Assembly: GCF_009671065.1 (NCBI RefSeq)
Contig: NZ_CP046027.1
Location: 1,488,001-1,552,000, forward strand
Length of the DNA stretch: 64,000 nucleotides
Reading direction: 5' to 3'
Source of the DNA: Neisseria brasiliensis
Lineage (GTDB): Bacteria; Pseudomonadota; Gammaproteobacteria; Burkholderiales; Neisseriaceae
A model generated the notes under the pieces. That model searched no databases and was not told where the DNA came from. It worked only from the letters and a program-made list of their open reading frames with translations. A program made the position numbers and the translations under genes. Shown in pieces: positions 1 to 9,467 of this stretch. The first letter of the stretch is position 1; each line of letters opens with the position of its first letter.

Positions 1-1
1 A

Positions 2-655
2 TGGTTCAGCTTCTCGCTGCCGGGTTTGAGCGACATTACCGTCACCCAATCGCTGACCATTATGTTTAGCAACATTTTCGGTGAAGCAGTATCAGAACGT
101 TACCAAACCCTGTATGTGCCGGCTTGGATTCCGTTTGTGATTACCGTGTGGATTTGTATCCTGCTATATAAAACCAAATTCAAAGATGCATGGACATTCT
201 ATGTTGGCACCTTCAATCAAACCAAAAAACCATTGCTCGCTTTGATGGGTGCGCTGATTATGGTGAAATTGATGATGGTCGGCGGTGATGATTCGATGGT
301 GAAAATCATCGGTAAAGAATTTGCAGCGGTTGCCGGTGACAACTGGATTTACTTCTCGCCTTACTTAGGTGCCATCGGTGCATTCTTCTCAGGCTCGAAC
401 ACTGTATCTAACCTGACATTTGGCCCAATTCAACAGCAAATCGCTTTGGATACCGGCTTGTCGGTAACACTGATTTTGGCCATGCAGTCGGTAGGTGGTG
501 CGATGGGTAACATGGTATGTATCAACAACATTATCGCCGTGTGTACCGTATTGGGTATCGATAAATCCGAAGGTGCGATTATTAAGAAAACCGTGATTCC
601 GATGGCGATTTATGGTGTGATTGCCGTCTTGGTGGCGCTGATTTTCTTCATGTAA
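2..655 (+). CDS. lctP: L-lactate permease, C-terminal part (5' end outside window)
   Basis: The reading frame is open from base 2, so the start lies upstream of the window. The visible 217 residues are mostly hydrophobic transmembrane segments and include a conserved-looking loop around FFSGSNTVSNLTFGPIQQQ, typical of the LctP/LldP lactate permease family, which imports L-lactate with protons across the inner membrane. The TTG at base 26 is not a credible start because upstream codons continue the family sequence (SFSLPGLSD). The stop is followed at once by a DUS hairpin terminator. Lactate is a main carbon source for Neisseria. The family call is firm; substrate preference (lactate versus glycolate) cannot be read from this fragment. 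Confidence 0.88.
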   Translation, partial: WFSFSLPGLSDITVTQSLTIMFSNIFGEAVSERYQTLYVPAWIPFVITVWICILLYKTKFKDAWTFYVGTFNQTKKPLLALMGALIMVKLMMVGGDDSMVKIIGKEFAAVAGDNWIYFSPYLGAIGAFFSGSNTVSNLTFGPIQQQIALDTGLSVTLILAMQSVGGAMGNMVCINNIIAVCTVLGIDKSEGAIIKKTVIPMAIYGVIAVLVALIFFM

Positions 656-678
656 TCAATTTTTAAATAACCATTGAA

Positions 679-712
679 ATGCCGTCTGAAAAGTTTCAGA
701 CGGCATTTTTTT
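679..712 (+). terminator. DUS inverted-repeat terminator of lctP
   Basis: An inverted pair of AT-form uptake sequences (ATGCCGTCTGAA and its complement) forms a hairpin with a four-base loop, followed by a run of T. It sits 23 bp after the permease stop. Confidence 0.8.
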
Positions 713-799
713 ATGATGAGTATGATTGGCTAATAGAATCTGGAATGTTATTCAAATATATCATTTGAAAAGTTTGTATGTTTCGTTTCAATGAGAAAA

Positions 800-825
800 G
801 CCGTCTGAAAATATATTCAGACGGC
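800..825 (-). terminator. DUS inverted-repeat terminator of tyrS
   Basis: GCCGTCTGAA and its complement are separated by six bases, just downstream of the tyrS stop on the minus strand. It probably ends the tyrS transcript. Confidence 0.65.
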
Positions 826-855
826 CTCGTCAGTAGATTAGAAATCTAAATCCGT

Positions 856-2154
856 TTATTTCCACACCAATAAAGCATGGTTGCGTTTACCACGGCGCAG
901 AATAGTGTATTTACCAAAACGCTTGTGTTCATCGGTCAGTAAATAAGCATCGTCCGGTTTTTCTGCAGCATGGTTCGGATTGTTCGGTTCGGTCACGGCG
1001 GCACCATTAATCACGACTGCTTTGCTGTTGACAAAGCCGCGGGCTTCTTTGTTTGATTGCGCCAAACCGCTGGTTACCAAGGCTTCTACCACATTGACGC
1101 TGCCGGATACTTCAAACGCAGGCAAGCCGTCAAGGGCGAGTTGCTCAAAGTCGGCTTCGGTCAGGTTGCTTTGGTCTTCGGCAAACAAGCTGGCAGAAAT
1201 GCGTTGAGCCGCTTCCAAAGCTGCTTCACCGTGAATTAAGCGGGTCATTTCTTCAGCCAAGATGCGTTGTGCTTCAGGCTTGGTGCCGCTGGCTTGGTCT
1301 TTGGCTTCAATGGCATCGATTTCTTCAATGCTCAAGAACGTAAAGAATTTCAGGAATTTATACACATCGGCATCGGCCACTTTCAGCCAGAATTGGTAGA
1401 ATTGATACGGCGATGTTTTCTTCGCATTCAACCATACCGCGCCGCCTTCGGTTTTGCCGAATTTGGTGCCGTCTGATTTGGTCACCAGCGGCAGGGTCAA
1501 ACCGAATACTTGGTTTTGATGCAGTCGGCGGGTGAGGTCGATGCCGTTGGTGATGTTACCCCATTGGTCGGAACCGCCGATTTGCAGCAATGCACCATGG
1601 CGTTGGTTCAGCTCGGCAAAATCGTAACTTTGCAGCAGCGTGTAGGCAAATTCGGTAAACGAAATACCCACATCATCACGGTCGATACGCTGTTTCACCG
1701 ATTCTTTCGCCAACATTGCATTGACTGAAAAATGCTTACCGATGTCGCGCAGGAAATCCAAGCAGTTCATTTGGCCGAACCAATCGGCATTATTGGCCAT
1801 TACTGCGGCATTGTCGCCTTCAAAGCTCAAAAACGGTTTCAACTGATTGCGGATGCTGTCCACCCAACCGGCTACGGTGTCGGCAGAATTCAAGCTGCGC
1901 TCTACAGCCTTAAAGCTTGGGTCGCCAATCATACCGGTTGCACCGCCGACCAACGCAATCGGTGTATGGCCGGCCTGTTGGAAACGGCGCAATGCCAATA
2001 CCGGCAACAAATGGCCGATGTGTAAGCTGTCGGCGGTTGGGTCAAAGCCGCAATATAAAGCGATTTTTTGTTCGTTTAACAAAGCTTCCAAAGCTTCAAT
2101 ATCAGTAGTTTGCGCGATCAAACCACGCGCTTGTAGGTCTTTTAATAAGCTCAT
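856..2154 (-). CDS. tyrS: Tyrosyl-tRNA synthetase
   Basis: This 432-residue class I aminoacyl-tRNA synthetase charges tRNA-Tyr in the cytoplasm. The HIGH signature is visible at residues 45-48, followed by the family segment [14 protein letters not shown]. The second ATP-binding signature appears as KFGKTEGG near residue 233. The C-terminal 90 residues form an S4 RNA-binding domain ([17 protein letters not shown] region). The length matches bacterial TyrRS of the TyrS type. The ATG start gives the usual N-terminus. It lies downstream of ychF on the same strand but is separated from it by a DUS hairpin, so it is probably transcribed separately. Confidence 0.97.
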   Translation of the reverse strand: MSLLKDLQARGLIAQTTDIEALEALLNEQKIALYCGFDPTADSLHIGHLLPVLALRRFQQAGHTPIALVGGATGMIGDPSFKAVERSLNSADTVAGWVDSIRNQLKPFLSFEGDNAAVMANNADWFGQMNCLDFLRDIGKHFSVNAMLAKESVKQRIDRDDVGISFTEFAYTLLQSYDFAELNQRHGALLQIGGSDQWGNITNGIDLTRRLHQNQVFGLTLPLVTKSDGTKFGKTEGGAVWLNAKKTSPYQFYQFWLKVADADVYKFLKFFTFLSIEEIDAIEAKDQASGTKPEAQRILAEEMTRLIHGEAALEAAQRISASLFAEDQSNLTEADFEQLALDGLPAFEVSGSVNVVEALVTSGLAQSNKEARGFVNSKAVVINGAAVTEPNNPNHAAEKPDDAYLLTDEHKRFGKYTILRRGKRNHALLVWK

Positions 2155-2171
2155 ATTCGTTCCATGATGTT

Positions 2172-2205
2172 TTCAGACGGCCTTTATTGACTCAGGCCGT
2201 CTGAA
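2172..2205 (-). terminator. DUS hairpin between ychF and tyrS
   Basis: TTCAGACGGCC and GGCCGTCTGAA form an inverted repeat with a 12-base spacer in the 71-bp gap between the ychF stop and the tyrS start. It could end the ychF transcript. Confidence 0.6.
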
Positions 2206-2225
2206 TGTTGCAAGCATTTATCAAA

Positions 2226-3317
2226 TCACACATTAAACAAGAAATGCATCACATCGCCGTCTTTCACGACATATTCCTTGCCTTCGACGCGCATTTTGCC
2301 GGCTTCTTTGGCTTTGGCTTCGCCACCTAAGGCCACGAAGTCTTCATAGGCAATCACTTGGGCGCGGATGAAGCCGCGTTCGAAATCGGTATGAATCACG
2401 CCGGCGGCTTGTGGAGCGGTGTCGCCTTTGTGAATGGTCCATGCGCGCACTTCTTTGACGCCAGCGGTGAAGTAGGTTTGCAGACCGAGCAAGTCATAGC
2501 CGGCGCGAATCAGGCGGTTCAAGCCTGGTTCTTCCAAGCCCATTTCGGCGAGGAATTCGGCTTTTTCATCGTCTTCCAATTCGGCAATTTCGCTTTCCAT
2601 GGCGGCGCATACGGCCACAACCGGTGCATTTTCTTTGGCAGCCAATTCTTTTAAGCGGTCGAGATGCGGGTTGTTTTCAAAACCGTCTTCAGCCACGTTG
2701 CCGACGTACATGGCCGGTTTAGCAGTGAGCAGGAATAATGAGCGCAACATGGCCAATTCTTCGGCATCCAAGCCGAATGAGCGTACGGGCTTGCCTTCGT
2801 CTAAATGCGGCAATAATTTTTTGCACAAATCGACTAATTTTTGTGCATCTTTGTCGCCGCTGCGGGCACGTTTTTCTTCGCGGACAATCGCTTTCTCCAC
2901 GCTGGCTAAGTCGGCCAAGGCCAATTCGGTGCCGATGGTTTCGATGTCAGCAATCGGATCGACTTTACCGGCAACGTGGACGATGTTTTCATCATCAAAA
3001 CAGCGCACCACATTCACGATGGCATCGGTTTCGCGGATGTTGGCCAAGAATTGGTTGCCCAAGCCTTCGCCTTTGCTGGCACCGGCCACCAAACCTGCGA
3101 TATCGACGAATTCCACAATGGCAGGCTGCATTTTTTGCGGATTGACGATTTTCGCCAATTCGGCCATGCGTGGGTCAGGCACTTCGACAATGCCGACATT
3201 CGGTTCGATGGTGCAGAAAGGGTAGTTGGCCGCTTCAATGCCCGATTGGGTTAAGGCGTTGAACAGGGTGGATTTGCCGACATTGGGCAGGCCGACGATG
3301 CCGCATTTTAAGCTCAT
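2226..3317 (-). CDS. ychF: Redox-regulated ATPase/GTPase YchF (OLA1 family)
   Basis: This 363-residue protein has the Obg-type P-loop at the N-terminus ([14 protein letters not shown], residues about 9-22). The G3 region reads [21 protein letters not shown], with [14 protein letters not shown] following, as in YchF. A coiled-coil insert is seen near residues 130-200 and a TGS domain at the C-terminus ends in [12 protein letters not shown]. YchF proteins bind ribosomes and hydrolyse ATP preferentially, and they act in translation and stress responses. The length is the family norm (363 in E. coli). Start and end are unambiguous. Confidence 0.96.
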   Translation of the reverse strand: MSLKCGIVGLPNVGKSTLFNALTQSGIEAANYPFCTIEPNVGIVEVPDPRMAELAKIVNPQKMQPAIVEFVDIAGLVAGASKGEGLGNQFLANIRETDAIVNVVRCFDDENIVHVAGKVDPIADIETIGTELALADLASVEKAIVREEKRARSGDKDAQKLVDLCKKLLPHLDEGKPVRSFGLDAEELAMLRSLFLLTAKPAMYVGNVAEDGFENNPHLDRLKELAAKENAPVVAVCAAMESEIAELEDDEKAEFLAEMGLEEPGLNRLIRAGYDLLGLQTYFTAGVKEVRAWTIHKGDTAPQAAGVIHTDFERGFIRAQVIAYEDFVALGGEAKAKEAGKMRVEGKEYVVKDGDVMHFLFNV

Positions 3318-3390
3318 GTTTTTTCCTGATATTTGCTAAAAATTTTAAACGGGCAATTATAGCATAATTCGTTTGTAAGGTTGGATGACA

Positions 3391-3505
3391 AGGCCGTCTG
3401 AAAAAGGTGTGTTGCTTTTCAGACGGCCTCGAATAATGTATCGTGTAAATGAAATCTTGGCTAAATCATTTAGGCCGTCTGAAAACAGATTCTTTCAGAC
3501 GGCCT
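3391..3505 (-). terminator. Two DUS hairpins between ubiB and ychF
   Basis: Two AG-form DUS inverted pairs lie in tandem (3391-3428 and 3472-3505) between the ubiB stop and the ychF start. The one next to ubiB is the likely terminator; the second adds uptake capacity. Confidence 0.6.
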
Positions 3506-3509
3506 TCAC

Positions 3510-5030
3510 TTATTTAAAAATCAAAATCAGCAGCAGGGCAATGGCAATCAAACCGAGCCACAGGCTTTGCCGTTGCTGCACTTTAATCAAATGCAGGTAC
3601 GCATCGCGCATTTCCTGTTGGCGGTTTTCATCGACCAGCGCATTGAGTTTGCGCGGCAGGCTCGGCAGGATTTGCGTCCAGTCGGGGGCTTCGTTTTTCA
3701 GGTTATTGAATAAGGCTTTCGGGCCGATTTGCTCGTTCATCCATTTGGTGAGAAACGGCTTGGCGGTCGCCCACAAATCCAAATCAGGGTCGAGTTGGCG
3801 GCCTAAGCCTTCGATGTTGAGCAGCGTTTTTTGCAGCAAAACCAGTTGCGGTTGGATTTCGACATTAAAGCGGCGGCTCACTTCAAACAAGCGCATCAGT
3901 ACCAAGCCGAATGAAATTTGCGAAATTGGTTTGTTGAAAATCGGTTCGCACACGCTGCGCACGGCGGCTTCGAGTTCTTCCGCGCGCGTATCGGCCGGCA
4001 CCCAGCCTGATTCGATGTGGGCGGTGGCGACGCGGTGGTAATCGCGGTTGAAAAAGGCGAGGAAATTAATCGCCAAATAGCGTTTGTCGTAGTCGGTCAG
4101 GCTGCCGACAATGCCGAAATCAAGCGCGATGTAGCGGTTGTCGTCGGCGACCAAGATATTGCCCGGGTGCATGTCGGCATGGAAAAAACCGTCGCGGAAT
4201 ACTTGCGTGAAGAAAATTTCCACGCCGTAATCGGCCAGTTTTTTTAGATCGATGCCTTTGGCTTTGAGCGCGGGGATGTCAGAAACCGGCGTGCCTTCCA
4301 TCCATTCGATGGTCAATACATCGCGGCTGCAATAATCGTAAAATACTTTGGGAATAATCAGCATGTCGCTGCCGGCGAAGTTGCGGCCAAGCTGGCTGGC
4401 ATTGGCGGCTTCGCGCATTAAATCTAATTCGTCATGCAGGTATTTGTCGAATTCAGCGACGACTTCGCGCGGCTTCAGGCGTTTGCCGTCTGCGAATAAG
4501 CGTTCCAACCAGCCGGCACCTAAGCGCATCAGTGCCAAATCCTGTTCGATAACCGGCAGGATATTCGGGCGCAATACCTTCACCGCCACTGCTTCGCCAC
4601 TGTGCAAACGCGCTTTATGCACTTGGGCAATCGAGGCACTGGCGACCGGTTCGGTTTCAAACTCGGCATACAGGGTTTCAATCGATTGGCCTAAGGCTTT
4701 TTCGATTTGGCGGCGTGACAGTTGCGCGTCAAACGGCGGGACGCGGTCTTGCAGTTTCGCCAGTTCAATCGCGTATTCGTAGGGAATCAAATCGGGGCGG
4801 GTGGATAAAACTTGGCCGAATTTGATGAAAATCGGGCCGAGACTTTCCAGAGCCAAGCGTAAACGTACGGGCAGGGTTTGGTCTTGATATTCGGCAGATT
4901 GCGGCAGTTTGCCGATGATGTTGCGCAACCAATCTTGCTGGATGTGGTTGATAAATAAATCAGAGAGTCCGTAAAGATAAAGTGTGCGGAAGATGGTTTT
5001 AATGCGTTTGAGCCATTTCATGGTGGGCAT
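3510..5030 (-). CDS. ubiB: Ubiquinone biosynthesis accessory kinase-like protein UbiB
   Basis: This 506-residue member of the ABC1/ADCK/UbiB atypical kinase family supports ubiquinone synthesis at the inner membrane. The family motif region [20 protein letters not shown] (about residues 65-84) is present, as are the Ala-rich nucleotide loop with [14 protein letters not shown] and the catalytic segment [13 protein letters not shown] followed by ALDFGIVG. Two hydrophobic C-terminal segments ([16 protein letters not shown] at the end) anchor it to the membrane. Length matches E. coli UbiB (546) roughly. It stands alone here rather than with ubiE/ubiJ. Confidence 0.95.
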   Translation of the reverse strand: MPTMKWLKRIKTIFRTLYLYGLSDLFINHIQQDWLRNIIGKLPQSAEYQDQTLPVRLRLALESLGPIFIKFGQVLSTRPDLIPYEYAIELAKLQDRVPPFDAQLSRRQIEKALGQSIETLYAEFETEPVASASIAQVHKARLHSGEAVAVKVLRPNILPVIEQDLALMRLGAGWLERLFADGKRLKPREVVAEFDKYLHDELDLMREAANASQLGRNFAGSDMLIIPKVFYDYCSRDVLTIEWMEGTPVSDIPALKAKGIDLKKLADYGVEIFFTQVFRDGFFHADMHPGNILVADDNRYIALDFGIVGSLTDYDKRYLAINFLAFFNRDYHRVATAHIESGWVPADTRAEELEAAVRSVCEPIFNKPISQISFGLVLMRLFEVSRRFNVEIQPQLVLLQKTLLNIEGLGRQLDPDLDLWATAKPFLTKWMNEQIGPKALFNNLKNEAPDWTQILPSLPRKLNALVDENRQQEMRDAYLHLIKVQQRQSLWLGLIAIALLLILIFK

Positions 5031-5118
5031 TCGGTTGCGCTGAAGATGGACGAATTATAAATCATTGCAAGGCTTGAGCCAAAACATTCTATTGAGCATA
5101 AATGGGGAGGCAAACAAA

Positions 5119-5153
5119 AAGGCCGTCTGAAACGAATGGGTTCAGACGGCCTT
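5119..5153 (-). terminator. DUS hairpin downstream of the 5.2-kb gene
   Basis: AAGGCCGTCTGAAA and TTCAGACGGCCTT form an inverted repeat directly after the stop of the minus-strand gene at 5166-5840, in the terminator position. Confidence 0.65.
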
Positions 5154-5165
5154 TGGTCAGAAAAT

Positions 5166-5840
5166 TTACAGCAATTTAGCGGAAAAATAACCTGCTGCCA
5201 CTAAGATAATCATCAGAATAAAAGCGACCACACCGATTAAGATATTTTTGCGTTTGGCTGCAATGGCGACTAAATCGGGATTTTTGCCTAACTCTTCAAG
5301 CAATTTTTCTTCTAATTCCGCACGAATCTGTTTACGCAGAATTTTCTCTTCGCGTTCGCGTTCTTGTTTGAGCTTGTGGGCGATTTCAGTTTGCTTTTTG
5401 TGCTCAAAGGCCAGTTTTTCTTGCCATTCAATGCGCTTGCGGTCAACCACTTGAGGGGTGGCGCTGGAAAACTGAAAATCGCAGACCACACAATTGGGTT
5501 CGGTTGGATCTTCAACAATGGTCAGACACACCGGACATTGGCTGATTTCTGCGGGAGCCGCTTCTTCCGAATCAGGATTAAGGGAATTAGGCGCCAGTTC
5601 TAAGGAATAGCGAACGATGACATCTAAGCCCAAGTAATTGAAATAATGTTGGGCATTTTCGCGCTCTTCTTGCGTGCAGTTTTCAGCAATAATGGCTTGC
5701 GGGCGCTCTGCCAATGCCTGCACCAAATCCTCTGCTTCGTTTTCCGGTAGATTGTCATACAAACAAGCATTAATCCGCTCGCGATCGACATCGGGCGGAT
5801 AAGAAACGTATACGTCGTAAAGCTTAGCTTTTTGGTTCAT
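5166..5840 (-). CDS. Zinc-ribbon, single-pass membrane protein of unknown function
   Basis: I do not recognise a named family. The 224-residue protein has an N-terminal cytoplasmic region of about 95 residues and a zinc-ribbon-like pair of knuckles (CPVCLTIVEDPTEPNCVVC, about residues 102-120). A charged coiled coil rich in E, K and R covers about residues 135-190. One hydrophobic segment at the C-terminus (ILIGVVAFILMIILVAAGYF) makes it a probable tail-anchored inner-membrane protein. The ATG start is preceded by a weak purine stretch. No operon partner is evident; erpA lies 430 bp upstream. The layout suggests a scaffold or a proteolysis or signalling adaptor, but that is only a guess. Confidence 0.8.
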   Translation of the reverse strand: MNQKAKLYDVYVSYPPDVDRERINACLYDNLPENEAEDLVQALAERPQAIIAENCTQEERENAQHYFNYLGLDVIVRYSLELAPNSLNPDSEEAAPAEISQCPVCLTIVEDPTEPNCVVCDFQFSSATPQVVDRKRIEWQEKLAFEHKKQTEIAHKLKQEREREEKILRKQIRAELEEKLLEELGKNPDLVAIAAKRKNILIGVVAFILMIILVAAGYFSAKLL

Positions 5841-6140
5841 CGGTATCCCATTTGTACAATTGATAAAACAGCTTATGTTGTTTTTGGTGTGTGCTTTATC
5901 AGGAGATTTTCTATTGTTCTAAAAGTATAAGTGTTATAGGGTTGCATGTCTTCTGCAACGGATAAAGGGTAATTTCTAGGGGTAAAATAGCCTAGTGTAA
6001 TAAAACTAAAAAATCAGGTTTATAAGCGCTTATTGTTCAGTTAGTATAATTGTTCAATAATGGATAATATATTAGTCAATTATTTTATATATATCATAAA
6101 TTGCACAAAACGGATACATATTTGAACAAGATACCATAAA
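5841..6140. other. AT-rich intergenic region
   Basis: About 300 AT-rich bases between the zinc-ribbon protein and erpA. I see no ORF with a credible ribosome binding site, no rRNA or tRNA structure and no Correia-type element. It must contain the promoter of the minus-strand gene ending at 5166. Confidence 0.5.
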
Positions 6141-6171
6141 AATGCCGTCTGAAGCATTCAGACGGCATTTT
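6141..6171 (-). terminator. AT-form DUS hairpin downstream of erpA
   Basis: ATGCCGTCTGAA and its complement are separated by a short loop and flanked by A and T runs, giving a bidirectional terminator about 100 bp after the erpA stop. Confidence 0.7.
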
Positions 6172-6267
6172 GTCGGAAAAAGTTTCAAGCGATAGTTAAT
6201 GTCAACCTTTGTGATTGGCTGAAATATTGGCCATCTTGATGCAAATCCAATCTATCTGAATGAGCAA

Positions 6268-6606
6268 TTACACTGAGAATGACGAACCGCAACCGCAAGT
6301 GGTTTCGGCATTTGGATTGCGAATCACGAATTGGGAGCCGTGCAGGCTTTCGGTGTAGTCGATTTCAGCACCAACTAAGTATTGGTAGCTCATTGGGTCA
6401 ACCAAGAAAGTCAGGCCGTTTTTTTCGATTTCAAAATCGTCATCGTTCTTGATTTCATCGAAGGTAAAGCCGTATTGGAAGCCGGAGCAACCGCCACCGT
6501 TCACGAAAACACGCAGTTTGAGTTCGGGATTGTTTTCTTCAGCGATAAGATCTGCCACTTTGGTGCAGCAGCTATCGGTGAAGAGGATAGGGCTTTCATC
6601 TGACAT
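6268..6606 (-). CDS. erpA: Iron-sulfur cluster insertion protein ErpA (A-type carrier)
   Basis: This 112-residue A-type carrier delivers Fe-S clusters to apo-enzymes, including those of isoprenoid synthesis. The three cluster-ligating cysteines are visible: one in [13 protein letters not shown] (about residue 40) and the C-terminal pair in [11 protein letters not shown]. Length matches ErpA (114 in E. coli) better than IscA or SufA. The ATG at 6606 is preceded by an AAAGGAATC-type ribosome binding site. It appears monocistronic. Confidence 0.94.
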   Translation of the reverse strand: MSDESPILFTDSCCTKVADLIAEENNPELKLRVFVNGGGCSGFQYGFTFDEIKNDDDFEIEKNGLTFLVDPMSYQYLVGAEIDYTESLHGSQFVIRNPNAETTCGCGSSFSV

Positions 6607-6707
6607 GATGTGATTCCTTTTATATGAATGTTATGTGTATTGTCGCGCAATCCGCTCAGTAAGGCAAGTTGGGACAATGACTTAAAATTCAATAGCCCAT
6701 ATAAAAA

Positions 6708-7394
6708 TTAGATATTGCGCCCAAACCATTCCACGCGCCCGATGATGGCGATGTCGTCTCCTAGGTGGTTTAAATCGATTTCAAAGGTCGGGTAGGCTTC
6801 GTTGGCAGAAATGACATTCACAATGCCACCAGGCATCAACTGCAAACGTTTGACCAACAGATTTTCATTGAGGCGTAAAACATACAGTCCGTCGCGCGGT
6901 GTGGTTTCGCTATGGTTAATCAAAATCGAATCACCATCGTTGAGCACACCTTCCATCGAATCGCCTTTAACGGAAATCACGGATAAATTTTTGGTATCGC
7001 GGGTGACGTAGTTTTCAATCCAATAGCGGCGGAACGCCATGGTAAAGACAGGTTTTTCATCGCCCACCAATTGGCCGTGTCCCGCAGCGGCTTGAATGTC
7101 GTAACGCGGTACAAAGACAAATTCTTCAACATCCACTGGATTGCCGAGTGTGTCGTAAGCCGTGGTGTTAGGTGCAACTTGGTCGGGGAAGGGTTCACCT
7201 TCACCAGTCAGCAGCCAATCAATGCTGCACCCTTTTAATTGTTTGATTTTTTTTAAGGTTTCTGATTTCGGTAGGCCGCCTTCATTCCAAATACGGCTAA
7301 ATCCCGCGATGGTCATATCGATATCGGCTGCAATTTTTGCTTGCTTGGCTTCGCCTTTCCATAAAAAGGCCAGTCTGTCTTTAAAGGTATCCAT
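6708..7394 (-). CDS. HTH/S24-peptidase family transcriptional repressor
   Basis: This 228-residue protein has an N-terminal helix-turn-helix (KIAADIDMTIAGFSRIWNEG, about residues 18-37) and a C-terminal LexA/CI-like S24 domain. The S24 domain shows the Ser-containing motif SVKGDSMEGVLNDGDSILIN and the downstream Lys region (DGLYVLRLNENLLVKRLQ). A longer frame opens 12 codons upstream, but the ATG at 7394 has TAAGGA at proper spacing, so I chose it. Such proteins are phage CI-like or chromosomal stress repressors that may self-cleave. No phage genes surround it, so it looks like a resident regulator. The inverted repeat at 7494-7531 in its upstream region is a candidate operator. Confidence 0.85.
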   Translation of the reverse strand: MDTFKDRLAFLWKGEAKQAKIAADIDMTIAGFSRIWNEGGLPKSETLKKIKQLKGCSIDWLLTGEGEPFPDQVAPNTTAYDTLGNPVDVEEFVFVPRYDIQAAAGHGQLVGDEKPVFTMAFRRYWIENYVTRDTKNLSVISVKGDSMEGVLNDGDSILINHSETTPRDGLYVLRLNENLLVKRLQLMPGGIVNVISANEAYPTFEIDLNHLGDDIAIIGRVEWFGRNI

Positions 7395-7493
7395 GATATT
7401 CCTTAGGTGAAAGTGTGATTTTGGATACACACTGATTAATTGCTTTATATTTTACTTCATTTTTTGGAATAATGTAAGAAAAAAATTAGCATA

Positions 7494-7531
7494 ACTAAGA
7501 AAAAGTATTGCATCATTTATTTTTTCTTAGT
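7494..7531. promoter_or_regulatory. Inverted repeat upstream of the S24 repressor, candidate operator
   Basis: ACTAAGAAAAA (7494-7504) and its exact complement TTTTTCTTAGT (7521-7531) flank a 16-bp spacer in the roughly 310-bp region between the divergent S24 repressor and the small exported protein gene. Its position suggests autoregulation or control of the neighbour; I saw no other function for it. Confidence 0.4.
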
Positions 7532-7704
7532 ACTATGTCGGAAAGTGAAGATTAACTAAAGTTCCTTGCTGTATTTTTGAGTTTATCTCTGTATTTATTC
7601 TGTTATATACCTTGCGTATAGTGTATGGAGAGGGGCTTATAAGCTTAATCTGATTGATTTCGAAAGAATGGGATTATTTTTGTACTTTAATTAAAGGAAT
7701 CAAA

Positions 7705-7980
7705 ATGACAGGCTATCGTAAAAATACTTGGTTGGCAGTAATGGCTTTGGCTTTAGGCTTGGTAGCGTTTCCTGTCAGCTATTCAGAAGCGCAGTCTTCT
7801 AATATGTCGCTCTCTGCATTAGAGTGCGAGCAATTGAGCCATTTGGTTTTGGAAAACATGAATGTCAAGCAGCGTAAATTCGCGCGCGAGTGTGACATTG
7901 TTGAAGCATCGCATGATTGGGAGCAGCAATATGGCGGCCTCAACGAGCAGGAATTCGTAGCAGGTGTGGTTTACGAATAA
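7705..7980 (+). CDS. Small exported protein of unknown function
   Basis: This 91-residue protein has a clear signal peptide: Lys/Arg near the start, a hydrophobic core (LAVMALALGLVAF) and a likely cleavage site after SEA. The mature part (about 62 residues) contains two cysteines (in LECEQL and RECDIV) that could form a disulfide in the periplasm. A longer frame starts at 7654, but the ATG at 7705 is preceded by AAAGGAATCAAA, an ideal ribosome binding site. It is divergent from the S24 repressor gene and ends just before a bidirectional DUS terminator. I do not recognise a named family. Confidence 0.8.
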   Translation: MTGYRKNTWLAVMALALGLVAFPVSYSEAQSSNMSLSALECEQLSHLVLENMNVKQRKFARECDIVEASHDWEQQYGGLNEQEFVAGVVYE

Positions 7981-8022
7981 ATCGATTAAGATCGAAAAAA
8001 TACAGTAGAAACCCGCAGTAAA

Positions 8023-8066
8023 GCTTGAGGCCGTCTGAAATATGCAGCATTTCAGACGGCCTCAAG
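8023..8066. terminator. Bidirectional DUS terminator
   Basis: A long inverted repeat built on a DUS pair (AAGCTTGAGGCCGTCTGAAA and its near-complement) lies between two convergent genes, the small exported protein and argC, and serves both. Confidence 0.8.
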
Positions 8067-8091
8067 TTTATTTTCAAAACATTATTTTAAA

Positions 8092-9135
8092 TTAAGGTAA
8101 TAACGGTGCGGCTTGTAAACCTAAGCGTTCGTCAAAGCCAAACATAATGTTCATGTTTTGAACGGCTTGTCCGGCAGCGCCTTTAACCAAATTATCGATC
8201 ACCGACAACACAACCCACAGTTGGCTTTGCGGTGCTTGCTGTACACTGATGCGGCAAATGTTGGCACCGCGTACGCTGCGGGTTTCAGGCGTGGTGCCCG
8301 GTTTCATTACATCCACAAAAGGGCTGTCTTGGTAGAATTCGCTCAAGATTTCGTATGGATTGACGTTGTCTTCCAAATGCAGGTAAACGGTGGCGTGCAT
8401 GCCGCGAATCATTGGGGTTAAGTGTGGCACGAATACGAAACCTTCCGCTACATCGGCTTGCAGGCTGCTGATGGTTTGCTTGATTTCGGGTAAGTGGCGG
8501 TGGCCGCCGATGCCGTAAGCTTTAAAATTATCGCCGGCTTCGCACAATAATGAACCGACATTGCCTTTGCGGCCGGCGCCGGATACGCCGGATTTACAGT
8601 CGGCAATCAGCGGCATATTGGTTTTCAGATGGCCTTGTTGTAATAATGGTAACAAGGGCAGCGATACACAGGTCGGGTAGCAGCCCGGATTGGCTACGAT
8701 TTGCGCTTTGGCAATGGCATCACGGTTCATTTCACATAAACCATAAACGGCTTGCGGCACAATATCGGGGCAAGCGTGTGCCATGCCGTACCATTGTTCC
8801 CATGTCGGAATGTCTTGAATGCGGAAGTCGGCCGATAAATCGACAATGCGCACACCTTTGGCCAGTAATTCCGGAGCTTCTTTCATGGCGACGCCGTTGG
8901 GTGTGGCGAAAAAGACCACATCGCACTGATCAAGACCGGCTTCATCGGGTGTTTGGAAAACCAAATCATAAATACCGCGCAGGCTTGGGAAGTAATCGGC
9001 AATCGCAATGCCGGCTTCGCCGCGGCTGGTGACGGCGGTGACTTCAACATTGGGGTGGGTGGTCAGCAAGCGTAATAATTCAACACCGGTATAACCTGTT
9101 GCGCCGACAATGCCGACTTTGATTTTGGCGTTCAT
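8092..9135 (-). CDS. argC: N-acetyl-gamma-glutamyl-phosphate reductase
   Basis: ArgC catalyses the NADPH-dependent third step of arginine synthesis. The 347-residue protein starts [22 protein letters not shown], with the Rossmann glycine motif GATGYTG. The active-site cysteine lies in [13 protein letters not shown] (about residue 155), and the second catalytic His region [11 protein letters not shown] is present. A frame seven codons longer exists, but the ATG at 9135 has GGAG seven bases upstream and gives the normal N-terminus. It is a single gene, not linked to other arg genes, as is common in Neisseria. Confidence 0.95.
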   Translation of the reverse strand: MNAKIKVGIVGATGYTGVELLRLLTTHPNVEVTAVTSRGEAGIAIADYFPSLRGIYDLVFQTPDEAGLDQCDVVFFATPNGVAMKEAPELLAKGVRIVDLSADFRIQDIPTWEQWYGMAHACPDIVPQAVYGLCEMNRDAIAKAQIVANPGCYPTCVSLPLLPLLQQGHLKTNMPLIADCKSGVSGAGRKGNVGSLLCEAGDNFKAYGIGGHRHLPEIKQTISSLQADVAEGFVFVPHLTPMIRGMHATVYLHLEDNVNPYEILSEFYQDSPFVDVMKPGTTPETRSVRGANICRISVQQAPQSQLWVVLSVIDNLVKGAAGQAVQNMNIMFGFDERLGLQAAPLLP

Positions 9136-9261
9136 CTGTATCTCCAATAAGGGCAAATTCGATAGTGGGGTAGTTTAAGGCTTGGCAGGCCGTCTGAAAA
9201 GGGTGGTCGGCCATAAATTATTGGCCGAATCACTTATTAGTATATTAAATAAGAAAAGGCT

Positions 9262-9403
9262 GAGACCTTTGCAAAATCCCCATTTTTGGCGCATTTCTTC
9301 GTTATGCGCTGCTCGAAAGCTTGCCTATCTTTGTGATATGTCTGCGCTTTCTGTGTTTGCTTACTTCGAACTGCACTCAAATCTGGAGTTTTACAAAGGT
9401 TTC
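9262..9403. repeat. MITE-like repeat, copy 1
   Basis: A 142-bp element starts GAGACCTTTGCAAAATCC and ends with the imperfect complement TTTACAAAGGTTTC. The interior has no ORF. A close relative lies at 22314-22456 and a shortened one at 39432-39526. The ends resemble inverted repeats of IS5-type elements known in Neisseria, so it is probably a non-autonomous derivative. That relationship is from memory and not checked. Confidence 0.75.
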
Positions 9404-9450
9404 AGGCCGTCTGAAAAAAGCGAAACCAAAGTTTCTTTTTCAAACGGCCT
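9404..9450 (-). terminator. DUS / degenerate DUS hairpin
   Basis: AGGCCGTCTGAAA pairs with the degenerate TTTCAAACGGCCT, 18 bp downstream of the L,D-transpeptidase stop on the minus strand. Confidence 0.6.
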
Positions 9451-9467
9451 GAATGTTTAGTTAGACA

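Noticed and set aside
5841..6140. Correia/NEMIS repeat in the AT-rich gap
   Set aside because: I did not find the characteristic Correia ends; only AT-rich sequence and a normal DUS hairpin are present.
6708..7394. Prophage remnant around the S24 repressor
   Set aside because: Neighbours are erpA, a small exported protein and argC; there is no integrase, no structural gene and no attachment repeat.
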